From Calothrix sp. PCC 7716 (GTDB taxonomy: Bacteria; Cyanobacteriota; Cyanobacteriia; Cyanobacteriales; Nostocaceae), in NCBI RefSeq assembly GCF_019977735.1, contig NZ_AP025018.1, forward strand, positions 62,001 to 126,000: a DNA stretch of 64,000 nt. Reading direction: 5' to 3'. Positions 1-8,722 of this stretch are shown here, one piece after another (within the stretch, counting starts at the first letter, position 1; each line of letters opens with the position of its first letter). The translations under genes and the position numbers were made by a program. The notes under the pieces were generated by a model. The model saw only the letters and a list, made by a program, of their open reading frames with translations. It did no database searches and was not told where the DNA came from.

Positions 1-161
1 GTCATTTCTTTAGACAGAAACGTTTAGAGGAACGTAGGGGTTATTCTGAAGAAACAATCATACGAGTTTCAATAAACACGTTAATTAGCTGCGTAGTTGA
101 TATCTAATTGCAGCACACATCTACTTTGCATCAATACTTTTAGCCAATAATACCAAAACTT

Positions 162-878
162 ATGAATAACCCAAACGATAATAAAAGCTACCGCGAGCAA
201 CAGGAAAGTTACACAGATAGTAACGGAAACACTCATATTAAGCGAACGAGTGAGACAGTTAATAACAGTACGCCTTCTAACTACCAAAGTGGGTATGTTC
301 ACGGACAAGCAACAGAGCGTGGTTATCAAGAAGAAAGACTAGCACGACAAGACGAAGATAGTACTTCTCGTGGATTAATATTAGGGTTTTTACTTGCGTT
401 GGTAGGATTAATTGGCGGCGCCTTCTGGTATTTCAACCAAAATAATACAGCTTCAGAAACGGTTACACCACCTTCTACTACGGCGCCTGTAGTTCCTGCA
501 ACTACTCCTACTCCAGTTCCAACAGTAACTCAACAAAGTCAAACCAAAATTATTGAGCGAACTAAAGAAGTTCCAGTTCCCGTCACTAAGGAAGTTCCAG
601 TTATAAAGGAAGTTCCAGTTCCAGTTGTTGTTCCTCAACAGGCGCCTGCACAAACTAACACTACACCAAACATTAATATTACTGTTCCACCTCAGCCAAG
701 TTCGACAAAACCTAGTCCTTCAACACAAAAAGAGGCGCCGAAGCCAAGCTCTAATAGTACAAATACTAACGAGACAACTAATAGTACTACTACTACTCCT
801 GAAAACTCTTTCCCTGATACTAATAAACCTGCTACCTCTACTGAACCACAAACAAATGTGGCGCCAAGTAGCAATTAA
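162..878 (+). CDS. Single-pass membrane protein with Pro/Thr/Val-rich tail
   Basis: I do not recognise a named family. The 238-residue protein has a polar N-terminal third rich in Asn, Gln, Ser and Glu. One clear membrane segment follows at about residues 71-91 (starts GLILGFLLALVGLIGGAFWY). The remaining half is low-complexity, with repeated Val-Pro, Lys-Glu-Val-Pro and Thr/Ser/Pro runs. The absence of a signal peptide and the single internal hydrophobic stretch suggest a cytoplasmic N-terminus and an extended periplasmic tail; that topology is inference. GGCGCC occurs five times in the gene, typical of resident genes in this window. Reverse-strand open frames over the repeats are shadows. 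Confidence 0.7.
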   Translation: MNNPNDNKSYREQQESYTDSNGNTHIKRTSETVNNSTPSNYQSGYVHGQATERGYQEERLARQDEDSTSRGLILGFLLALVGLIGGAFWYFNQNNTASETVTPPSTTAPVVPATTPTPVPTVTQQSQTKIIERTKEVPVPVTKEVPVIKEVPVPVVVPQQAPAQTNTTPNINITVPPQPSSTKPSPSTQKEAPKPSSNSTNTNETTNSTTTTPENSFPDTNKPATSTEPQTNVAPSSN

Positions 879-923
879 TCTTTAAATTTGTCTTGTGGGG
901 TGGGACTTATGAGAACGGGCAAG

Positions 924-991
924 GATGCCCATTCCACAAGAATTGCCCATTCCACAAGGATTGCCCATTCCACAAGAATTGCCTATTCCAC
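924..991. repeat. Tandem 18-bp repeat (expanded dispersed element)
   Basis: Nearly four copies of an 18-bp unit containing TGCCCATTCCACAAG lie between the membrane protein and the convergent TPR gene. The unit is the core of a dispersed element also found singly near 31383 and 37668 (on the opposite orientation, CTTGTGGAAYGGGCATCC). Here it appears to have expanded in tandem. Confidence 0.8.
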
Positions 992-999
992 TCATTGTG

Positions 1000-2373
1000 T
1001 TATTGAATAAAGCTAAAGCTACTTTGTTGAGTTTGTTGAAGTTCTTGAAGGTTTTCTTGGGCTTCTTTGTTTCTGGGGTTGAATTTTAATGCTTCTTCAA
1101 AAATGGCGATTGCGTCTTCTTTGATAAAATTATCAGTACTTTGAATACGATAACCTAGGTTGACATATATTTCTGCCATGTTTTTGGAAGGAATTTTTTT
1201 TGTAAGCTGTTGAAAGGTTGTCATGACATTTTTTAATCCTTGGTTTTGATAAATGCCAAAACCTGCTACGGAACAAGTGTAGTAGTTTATATAAGAAGTG
1301 TCTTTACCTTTATAAAGGTCTATTACTGTTTGACAAGATGTTAGTGCTTCGTTCAATTTATTTTGCTTAATTAGAACTTCTGCTAAGGCGCCGTATCGGT
1401 AATCTTGCGGTTCAAGTTTAATAGTTTGACGATACGCTGCAACTGCTTCATCTAGTTTATTTTGCTCTACTAGTACTTCACCTAAGCTCGAATAATTTTC
1501 TGCTGATGGTTTGACTTTTATTGCTTGACGGTATGCGGCTACTGATTCGTTTAACTTTTTATTTTGCTTATAAATATAACCTAAAGCTTGGAGTGGCACT
1601 TCATTTTTAGGTTTTTGTTTTGCGTATTCCGTTAAAATCATAATCGATTTTGGAAACTTTATTAATTCTGCAAGACCAGTGTATGCATAAAAATTAGTCG
1701 AGTCAACATTTATTGCTTGACGATAAGCTAGTATTGCATCATTAAATTTTTCTTGCTTCTGAAAAGATTCAGCAACTTTATTATATAGCGAATAGTATGT
1801 TGGCTCTAATTTAATAGCTTGTCGATAAGCTGTTCTAGCTTCATCATGCTTTCCTGCTTCTGTTAAAGCGTCACCTAATGATTCATAATTATTCCAATCT
1901 GGTTTTAGAGCAACTAAGTGACGAAATTCTGCTACTGCTTGTGTATAATTTTCTTGTCTAAGATATATTGTACCTAAACCACTACGTGCGACTTCGCTTT
2001 TGGAATCTAGTTTTAAAGCTTCTTGATAGGCGCCTAATGCCTCAGTTAGTTTATCTTCTGAGCGTAAGTTATCACCGTAGCTATTGTAAATTTTGGCACT
2101 TGGCTTAATTTTGATAGCTTGTTGGTATGCGGCAATTCCTTCATCAATTCTATTTTGAGAGAATAGTACACTACCCAAGCGCGCGTATGCTAAAGCGTCT
2201 CTTGGTTGCTGTTTAATAACTTGGCGCCATAATTTCTCTGCTTCGTCGTAATTTGAATCATTTTGGGCGCTTTGTGCTTCTTCTACCAATTCGACTACTG
2301 CTGCAATAGTAATTTCTGGCGCCAGTACCAATGATAGACTGATGAGTAAAGGTACTCCAAATAAGAATCGCAT
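1000..2373 (-). CDS. Exported tetratricopeptide-repeat (TPR) protein
   Basis: A 457-residue protein with a signal peptide (about residues 1-24, hydrophobic core followed by ITIAA). About ten TPR units follow, recognised by the recurring pattern AYRQAIKLEP / AxxxLGxxLxxQxKxDEA at 34-residue spacing. TPR arrays are protein-interaction scaffolds; no catalytic motif is visible. The protein is therefore probably a periplasmic or envelope-associated adaptor. The last 15 residues are Gln/Ser-rich. It is transcribed towards the membrane protein upstream and diverges from hflX. The specific partner is unknown. Confidence 0.8.
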   Translation of the reverse strand: MRFLFGVPLLISLSLVLAPEITIAAVVELVEEAQSAQNDSNYDEAEKLWRQVIKQQPRDALAYARLGSVLFSQNRIDEGIAAYQQAIKIKPSAKIYNSYGDNLRSEDKLTEALGAYQEALKLDSKSEVARSGLGTIYLRQENYTQAVAEFRHLVALKPDWNNYESLGDALTEAGKHDEARTAYRQAIKLEPTYYSLYNKVAESFQKQEKFNDAILAYRQAINVDSTNFYAYTGLAELIKFPKSIMILTEYAKQKPKNEVPLQALGYIYKQNKKLNESVAAYRQAIKVKPSAENYSSLGEVLVEQNKLDEAVAAYRQTIKLEPQDYRYGALAEVLIKQNKLNEALTSCQTVIDLYKGKDTSYINYYTCSVAGFGIYQNQGLKNVMTTFQQLTKKIPSKNMAEIYVNLGYRIQSTDNFIKEDAIAIFEEALKFNPRNKEAQENLQELQQTQQSSFSFIQ

Positions 2374-2519
2374 CTTGACCTCAAATAAGACTTAATAGTA
2401 ATTTGGCTTAATCTTAAAGCATCTATTTATACATAGATTGGCAATTTTGTAAATTAATTGTGAAGATGCATCTATCAAAAGTAGGAGTTTGACAACAAAA
2501 TCGATGTTGTAAAATAGAC

Positions 2520-4303
2520 ATGGAAGCATTCGAGGACCAGTTCACTGGTATAAAACGCCTATCGAGACTATCTTTGGTAATCTCCAAGGTTTAAAAAGCA
2601 GCCAGCTCAAACAACTACAGCGGCTGTACCACCAGCGCTTACCGGGCGATACCGTTACAACGCCCGAATTTTCCCAGCGTCTGGCAGCAATTAGTACTGA
2701 GATCAATTTCCCTGTATGTGCCTACGTCAACCGTCGCGGACAAGTTATCCGGGTTGGGGTGGGCACTCCGCGTCAAACGCAGATTCCGCCTTTAGAGTTG
2801 CCACGTTATGGTGCAGAACGACTTTGCGGTATCCGTTGTATAGCTACCCATTTAAAGCCAGAACCACCTTCGGAAGGGGCTTTAACTGCAATGGCTATGC
2901 AACGTCTTGATGCCCTGGTTGTACTCAATATTACTGGAACTGGATTTACCAAACGTGGTGGTGGTGCAACTGGATATGTTAAAGAAGCTTATTTGGCACA
3001 TTTAACAGCCCAAGACACCCGCGTTTTAATTAACAGTGGCGCCTCATTAAATGAGAAAGACAAACTTCCAGCCCCAAGTTGGAATGTCTCGCCAGCAATG
3101 AGTTTAGATGTTCTATCAAATCAAGATTTTCTGGAATTGGTAGAAGGACTCGAAGAAGAATTTCGACGAGAGTATGTTGCCACTGATGTTGATAGCGACA
3201 ATGACCGCGTTGTAATTGTTGGTGTCATGACCGACAACGTTAACGCGCAACAATTTAAAGATATTGTCGAAGAATTAGGGCGGTTGGTTGATACCGCAGG
3301 CGGCGAAGTTTTGCAAACTATGTGGCAAAAACGCAGCCGTACCCATCCCCAAACTGTCGTCGGGGAAGGTAAAGTTCAAGAAATTGCTTTAACAGCACAA
3401 ACTTTAGGAGCAAATTTAGTTGTTTTCGACCGTGACCTTACACCGTCGCAGGTTCGCAACTTAGAAGCTCAAATTGGTGTTCGCGTCGTTGACCGCACCG
3501 AAGTTATATTAGATATTTTTGCACAGCGCGCTCAGTCACGTGCTGGTAAATTACAAGTTGAGTTGGCACAGTTAGAGTACATGTTGCCTCGCCTCACAGG
3601 TCGAGGTCAAGCGATGTCTCGACTGGGGGGTGGTATTGGTACACGAGGCCCTGGTGAAACTAAATTAGAAACCGAACGCCGTGCTATTAGCCGTCGTATT
3701 TCTCGTTTGCAACAAGAAGTCAACCAATTACAAGCACATCGTGAACGTTTGCGTCAACGGCGCCAACACCAAGAAGTTCCCTCTGTGGCTTTAGTTGGAT
3801 ATACGAACGCAGGAAAATCTACACTGCTAAATACGTTGACAAACGCCGAAGTATATACGGCTGACCAATTGTTTGCAACGCTTGACCCAACCACTCGTCG
3901 TTTGGTAGTTCCCGATGCTTTAGACTCTCTACCGCAAGAAATTCTAGTTACAGATACGGTAGGATTTATTCACGAACTGCCAGAAGCATTAATGGATGCC
4001 TTCCGCGCCACTTTAGAAGAAGTGACCGAAGCCGATGCTTTAATACATTTGGTTGATTTATCGCATCCTGCGTGGTTGAGTCACATTCGTGCAGTACGGG
4101 ATATTTTGGCTGTAATGCCTGTTACACCTGGCCCTGCAATGGTTGTGTTTAACAAAATAGATGAAGTTAGCAGCGATACGCTTGAAATAGCGCGCGAAGA
4201 GTTTCCAATGGCTGTGTTTATTTCTGCTACCCATCGTTTGGGTTTAGAAACTCTCCGTCAGCGTTTAGGACAACTAATTCACTTCGCAGCACACGAGCGG
4301 TAA
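2520..4303 (+). CDS. hflX: GTPase HflX (apparent 1-nt frameshift near start)
   Basis: HflX is a ribosome-associated GTPase that splits stalled 70S ribosomes. Seen: the glycine-rich GTRGPGETKLE segment, a long helical region, then the G-domain with G1 GYTNAGKST (about 3797-3823), G3 DTVGF and G4 NKID. The first usual start codon in the main frame is GTG 2759, but the frame is open back to 2513. It encodes residues that look conserved in cyanobacterial HflX (IETIFGNLQGLK from 2561, then NRRGQVIRVGVGTPRQTQIP). There is no ATG, GTG or TTG in that stretch. ATG 2520 lies in another frame; one extra A in the run at 2552-2555 would join it to the main frame and give a plausible N-terminus. The gene is therefore either frameshifted there, mis-sequenced, or read by slippage. 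The family assignment is certain; the start is not. Confidence 0.9.
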
Positions 4304-4327
4304 ATACAAAAAAAATCTCTATGTTAA

Positions 4328-4356
4328 AATCCCGGTTTCATAAAGTTGCCGGGATT
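4328..4356. terminator. Hairpin between convergent hflX and PEP-CTERM gene
   Basis: AATCCCGG and CCGGGATT form an 8-bp perfect stem around a 13-nt loop. It lies 25 bp after the hflX stop and is flanked by T-rich sequence on both strands, so it may terminate either or both convergent genes. Confidence 0.6.
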
Positions 4357-4416
4357 ATTTCTGCGATTTATTATGGTATGTCAGGCGATGATTGGGATTT
4401 CTGGATATTTTACGCT

Positions 4417-5380
4417 CTATCTTTTGTTCTTCTTCTTCATTTGCCAAACACCAAAGGTGAATATACCTAAAGCTGCAAGAGTACTAGGTTCTGGTACTGA
4501 CTTGGTTTCGATTTTTGGTGGCAGTGTATAGACAAGTTCTGGTGCTGGTGCTGGCGCTGGTGCTGGCGCTGGTGCTGGTGCTGGTGCTGGTGCTGGCGCT
4601 GGTGCTGGTGCTGGCGCTGGTGCTGGTGCTGGTGCTGGTGCTGGTGCTGGCTGGTGCTGGTGCTGGTGCTGGCGCTGGTGCTGGCGCTGGTGCTGGTGCT
4701 GGTGCTGGTGCTGGTGCTGGTGCTGGTGCTGGATAATTAGCCACGAATAAAGAAGCATGAGATAGGGCTTTACCTTTATTACCACTACCATCTAATGCAA
4801 CACCAATAGTATCGAAAATCCCTGTTAAACCTGTTTTAGAAAAATCAATATCTTGGAAAAGATAAGCGCTGTAGGCAGTACTAGTTTTAAGACTGATTAC
4901 AAAAGTACTCAGACCACTGGTCAAACCACTAGTAAAAGCATTTGTCAGACTCCAAGAACCTGTATTGAAATCATTGGCTGCTTTAAAGCCAAAACTATTT
5001 CCTCCATCATCTGATTTACCTGCCAACGACCAATTAACGTTAGAACCAACATTAAACAGGCCAGTATTCAACTCATTGAGCAAAGTACCTTTATTGCCTG
5101 TGTCATTACCGTCAAAAGGCCCTTTACAAGCTGTAGCTGCATTTCCTCCGATCAATACATTATTTACATTACACATTAAAGAAGTGGCAACGCTTGGTGC
5201 TGGCGCTGGCGCTGGTGCTGGCGCTGGTGCTGGTGCTGGTGCTGGTGATGGCGCAGACGCTGGTGCATTATTTCCATTTCCATTTCCATTTCCCGGCTTC
5301 GCCATCGCTGGGTTCATGCTTAAAAATGATGCTGAAACACCAGTTGTTACTAAAAGTAATGTATAGATAGATTTTTTCAT
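4417..5380 (-). CDS. PEP-CTERM surface protein with out-of-frame Ala-Pro repeat
   Basis: The N-terminal reading frame (5380 to 4484) begins with a signal peptide (MKKSIYTLLLVTTGVSASFL, cleavage after AMA). It continues with a Gly-Asn stretch, an Ala-Pro array, a domain of about 155 residues with two Cys, and a second Ala-Pro array. It then slips into Ser-Thr repeats and ends without an anchor. A second frame ending at 4417 carries, after the same array, a textbook PEP-CTERM sorting tail: VPEPSTLAALGIFTFGVW followed by a basic QMKKKNKR end. The switch is caused by a broken hexamer at 4650/4651, where two bases are missing from the GGTGCT periodicity. In frame, the product would be an exosortase-sorted surface protein; as written, it lacks its anchor. 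Slippage, mutation or assembly error can all explain it. Confidence 0.8.
4541..4732. repeat. Hexanucleotide array (GGTGCT/GGCGCT)n with phase break
   Basis: About 32 copies of a GGYGCT hexamer, encoding Ala-Pro on the minus strand. Periodicity is perfect except at 4650/4651, where GG is followed directly by CTGG (two bases short). A second, shorter array of the same hexamer is at 5196-5247, in the 5' part of the gene. Confidence 0.95.
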
Positions 5381-5787
5381 TTTGAATTAAGCTCCTCAGA
5401 CAAAATTTTGTTTTTTTTATTTATCATCCATTCATTATCAAAAATAAACTATTATTTGTCTGCCATTTCTGCGGAATTTATTAATAACTTTAAACAATGA
5501 GCAATTAATATCAAAAAATGATTACACAAGGGTAATAATACTGAATAAATTTATTCTTTTTACACGCTCAATAAATTTTATAATATTTAAAATTAGACTT
5601 TTTTGTGTATTAGCATGTATGGAAAAACACGGCTAGGAATTATTGATATTTTAAATTTATTTAATGAAAATTATAATTTTTATATTAATAAAGTCTAATT
5701 TAAATATACTTACAACAAAAAATCCCAACTTCTGAATTTGCTGAGATTCTAAATTTAATATTTTTGAGATATTTTTGAGAATGTTAA
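5381..5787. other. AT-rich intergenic region
   Basis: Upstream region of the PEP-CTERM gene and downstream region of the oxygenase gene, both on the minus strand. Very AT-rich with no coding potential seen. Apart from the weak terminator-like hairpin at 5716-5748, I see nothing specific; a promoter for the PEP-CTERM gene should lie just right of 5380. Confidence 0.6.
5716..5748 (-). terminator. Weak hairpin plus T-run after oxygenase gene
   Basis: On the minus strand AATCTCAGC and GTTGGGATT can pair imperfectly (two mismatches) and are followed by seven T. The position, 40 bp after the stop, fits a rho-independent terminator, but the stem is weak. Confidence 0.4.
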
Positions 5788-6684
5788 CTAACGACGTATC
5801 CAGCCATTAATAGTGAAACGGCTATCTGCAAAGGCTTTTGAGGGGCAACTGACAGGTAGAACTTCGTGCATGTATCGGCTCAGGAAGAAGACAATACTGT
5901 TATTACGTGGTTCTACTGTTTTATAAGATTTGGCTTGTACGTAAAAGTTGTTGTCAATCTTACTGTCATATATCAGTAATTCCCCACCGGTGAATGGTTT
6001 TGGCTCTTGATAAAAATAATAAACATAGGTTAGCTCTCTACTAGCTGTTTCTGGGCTGCTATTGTCATTGTGAATTTTGTAATAATTGCCGTCGTTATGG
6101 GAAGTAAGTTGGCTTTCGATTTGAGATATAGCAAATGAAGACAACCCTAATTTATTTAATATTTCAGGAATAATCTTGCGGATTTTATCGAGAATCAGCT
6201 CTCTTAATTCTGGGAATGAGTAGAGAACCATTGAACGACGATAGTTAACATCGTTAGTAGAAGTATTTGATGGTAAGAAATCAGATTCTTTGTTGAGTAC
6301 GTATTTGATTAGTTCTTTGTGTTCTTTTGGAGTGAGAAAATTATCTATCTGGATATAGTCAGAGGGCAAAATCTCAGGTGTGATATCCTGGGATACTTCT
6401 GTTTCCTGGATGAGCATAGGTGGTTTTGTGATTATCCCTACTAGATTTTCGCTGGGAAAGCACAAAACTGATTTACCTTGATTTATAGGAATTTGAAATA
6501 AACCGTGATAACTTGGTTCCTGTTTGCAAGCACGAGCTGCAACAGATGTTAATAAAGCTTGTAATAAAGGAGCATTTGCATTCAGATCGACCGTGTACTC
6601 ATGTCCTCCGGTGAGCAGGAGCTGAACTTTGACTTTTTTTGATTCCAGTTTTTCTAATTCTGATTCTGTATACATAATATTCAT
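5788..6684 (-). CDS. 2-oxoglutarate/Fe(II)-dependent oxygenase (prolyl-hydroxylase type)
   Basis: The 298-residue protein carries the double-stranded beta-helix motif of Fe(II)/2OG oxygenases: iron ligands H205-x-D207 (YYKIHND) and H273 (RYMHEV), and the 2OG-binding Arg in SRFTINGW (R289). A conserved GGEL segment lies between them. Residues 110-298 form the catalytic part (begins YIQIDNFLTPKE). The N-terminal 100 residues look like a separate small domain, possibly substrate-binding. Members hydroxylate proteins, peptides or small molecules, so the substrate cannot be read here. The gene contains no GGCGCC, unlike most neighbours, and stands alone behind a long upstream gap. Confidence 0.8.
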   Translation of the reverse strand: MNIMYTESELEKLESKKVKVQLLLTGGHEYTVDLNANAPLLQALLTSVAARACKQEPSYHGLFQIPINQGKSVLCFPSENLVGIITKPPMLIQETEVSQDITPEILPSDYIQIDNFLTPKEHKELIKYVLNKESDFLPSNTSTNDVNYRRSMVLYSFPELRELILDKIRKIIPEILNKLGLSSFAISQIESQLTSHNDGNYYKIHNDNSSPETASRELTYVYYFYQEPKPFTGGELLIYDSKIDNNFYVQAKSYKTVEPRNNSIVFFLSRYMHEVLPVSCPSKAFADSRFTINGWIRR

Positions 6685-7146
6685 CTAAGTAGGCTTTTTA
6701 ACCCAGGTAGGTGGGCTTTGTTTGTATAGCCCCAGACTTACAGCCTGCGGCATATAGTTTGAAAACACGCTCTAGTAACCAATGTAAGTTGATTGGAAGA
6801 TACTTTGATAGTCAACATTACAGTCAAGGGTTTTCTCGTTCTCAAGTCTAGTTTCTTGGAAGGAGTACTCACGTTAAATAGCAAACTGTTTTAGTATACA
6901 AGTAAAAATATTTACTACCCACCCAATAATTACTGTTTTTTTGCACCTGTATAAAAAAATATTAAACAAGCTCAAAACTGAGTTTGGACTAGGATTGTAA
7001 CTTGAAAACATTCAATTAATAGTACATAAATATTTCAGTATTTATTACGATAATTAAGTATGAGTCAGCGATACGTCTAGAGGTAGGTAGAGCGTATATA
7101 AGCAACTGCCTTTAAAATAAAGAAGTATTACAGAAGTAAAGGCGCC
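6685..7146. other. Intergenic region between divergent genes
   Basis: Separates the oxygenase (-) from grxC (+), so it should hold both promoters. I see no repeats, RNA gene or ORF of substance. A GGCGCC hexamer abuts the grxC start codon (7142-7147). Confidence 0.5.
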
Positions 7147-7413
7147 ATGACTGCGAAAGTTGAAATTTATACTTGGAGAACTTGTCCGTTTTGCATTCGT
7201 GCAAAAGCTTTGTTGAGAGACAAAGGCGTTGATTTTGTTGAGTACGCTATTGATGGGGATGAAATCGCACGAGGTAAAATGGCCCAACGTGCAAATGGTA
7301 GACGCTCTCTACCACAAATTTTTATTGATGACCTTCACGTTGGTGGTTGTGATGATATTCACGCACTCGATGCGAAAGGAAAGTTAGATGAGTTATTAGA
7401 AGTTGAAAGTTAG
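7147..7413 (+). CDS. grxC: Glutaredoxin 3 (GrxC)
   Basis: An 88-residue, full-length glutaredoxin that reduces disulfides and glutathione mixed disulfides using glutathione. The dithiol active site CPFC lies at residues 13-16 (WRTCPFCIRAK). The glutathione-binding SLPQIFID and GGCDDI segments follow in the usual order. It lies 142 bp upstream of gshB on the same strand, an arrangement that couples glutathione synthesis with a glutathione-dependent reductant. The ATG at 7147 gives the standard N-terminus. Confidence 0.95.
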   Translation: MTAKVEIYTWRTCPFCIRAKALLRDKGVDFVEYAIDGDEIARGKMAQRANGRRSLPQIFIDDLHVGGCDDIHALDAKGKLDELLEVES

Positions 7414-7440
7414 TAGAGACGCGATTAATCGCGTCTGTAC
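7413..7440. repeat. Palindromic dispersed repeat (GTAGAGACG family)
   Basis: A perfect 20-bp palindrome AGACGCGATTAATCGCGTCT (7417-7436), extended by GTA/TAC with one mismatch, between grxC and gshB. Related palindromes with the same outer arms but other centres lie at 28936-28963 and 46560-46588. Confidence 0.85.
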
Positions 7441-7555
7441 GGAGGAGCGGAGTTAGGAATGATAACTCATAACTCATAACTCAGCAGGGTACTTTTGGGT
7501 GGATAATCAATAGGTGTGTCATCTTTAGATATTTCCGGCGCCGCCGTACAAAAAA

Positions 7556-8521
7556 GTGAAATTAGCTTTTATTATTGACCCTATCCACTTGCTTGACCCT
7601 TGTCACGATACTAGTGTGGCTTTGATGGAAGCTGCTTGTGTATTAGGACATGAAGTATGGATAACTCAAGCGAGTCAACTAAGTGTTGTTGATAGCAAAG
7701 CTTGGGGCATTCTTGAACGGGTCGAAATTACACCGATTGAGTTAGTAGAAGGACGCTGGGTTGCTGTTTCTGCTTGGTATAAGCTAGGCGAACGTCTTAA
7801 TGTTTGCCTGGAAACAATGGATGCTGTGTTTATGCGGACTGACCCACCTGTGGATGTTCCGTATTTATACGCAACGTATATTCTTGATTATATTGACCCT
7901 CGTAAAACTTTAGTGGTTAATAGCCCTAACGGGATACGAGCAGCCAACGAAAAAATGTATGCTTTACAGTTTACTGAGGCAATACCCGAAACTATTGTTA
8001 GCGCTGATAAAGCCCGAATTCGCCAATTTGTTGAATCTAAAGGCGCCGCTATACTCAAACCTCTAGGCAACAAAGCTGGAGAAGGCATTTTATTTTTACA
8101 GGCAGGAGACCGTAATTTTAACTCGATTGTTGAACTTAGTACCCTCCAGGGTCGTGTTCCTGTAATGGTGCAAACGTATTTACCAGAAGCTCTTCAAGGA
8201 GATAAGCGAATTATATTACTCAACGGTGAACCGATAGGCGCCTTGAATCGTCTTTCGACAGCCGGAGAATTTCGCAATAATATGGCTGCTGGTGGTACTG
8301 TTGCAAAAACTGAAATAACACCACGTGAACTTGATATTTGCCAGCAACTAGCTGCAAAATTACTAGTAGATGGTTTAATTTTTGTTGGTATTGATGTTAT
8401 TGGTGGCTATCTCACTGAAGTTAATGTTACCAGTCCAACTGGTATACGCGAAATTGACCGATTCGAGGGTACTCGTCTCGGTCAACAGGTAATTAAATGG
8501 TTGGATACTCTTAACTCTTAA
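7556..8521 (+). CDS. gshB: Glutathione synthetase
   Basis: GshB joins gamma-glutamylcysteine and glycine in the ATP-dependent last step of glutathione synthesis. The protein is 321 residues with the diagnostic N-terminus MKLAFIIDPIHLLDPCHDTS, the ATP-grasp segment KPLGNKAGEGI, the NRLSTAGEFRNNMAAGG loop and the C-terminal EVNVTSPTGIREID. The start is GTG at 7556. The stop codon and last residues (DTLNS) lie inside a heptamer repeat (three ACTCTTA units, about 8507-8527), so the C-terminus was probably reshaped by repeat growth. It is the second gene of a probable grxC-gshB unit, convergent with ftsZ. Confidence 0.95.
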   Translation: MKLAFIIDPIHLLDPCHDTSVALMEAACVLGHEVWITQASQLSVVDSKAWGILERVEITPIELVEGRWVAVSAWYKLGERLNVCLETMDAVFMRTDPPVDVPYLYATYILDYIDPRKTLVVNSPNGIRAANEKMYALQFTEAIPETIVSADKARIRQFVESKGAAILKPLGNKAGEGILFLQAGDRNFNSIVELSTLQGRVPVMVQTYLPEALQGDKRIILLNGEPIGALNRLSTAGEFRNNMAAGGTVAKTEITPRELDICQQLAAKLLVDGLIFVGIDVIGGYLTEVNVTSPTGIREIDRFEGTRLGQQVIKWLDTLNS

Positions 8522-8722
8522 CTCTTAACAGTAGATAGCTTTTTAGCAATGACAACAATACCCGGCACTGTTACACAGCCCGGTCATGTATAAATAAGAA
8601 CTTTTTAGCTGGTTTTAAATAATTAGCTGAAAAGGTTCATTCAACAAATTGTATGGGGAACACAGTCACTTTAAGTGTTTTGAAATTAAGTAATATTAAT
8701 CATCATTCGTAGGGAAAGATAA

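Noticed and set aside
924-991. Possible CRISPR array
   Set aside because: Units are 18 bp and contiguous with no variable spacers, and no cas genes are present in the window.
4515-4736. Plus-strand Gly-Ala/Leu-Val repeat frame
   Set aside because: Artefact of the hexamer array; the signal peptide and PEP-CTERM tail show that the minus strand is coding.
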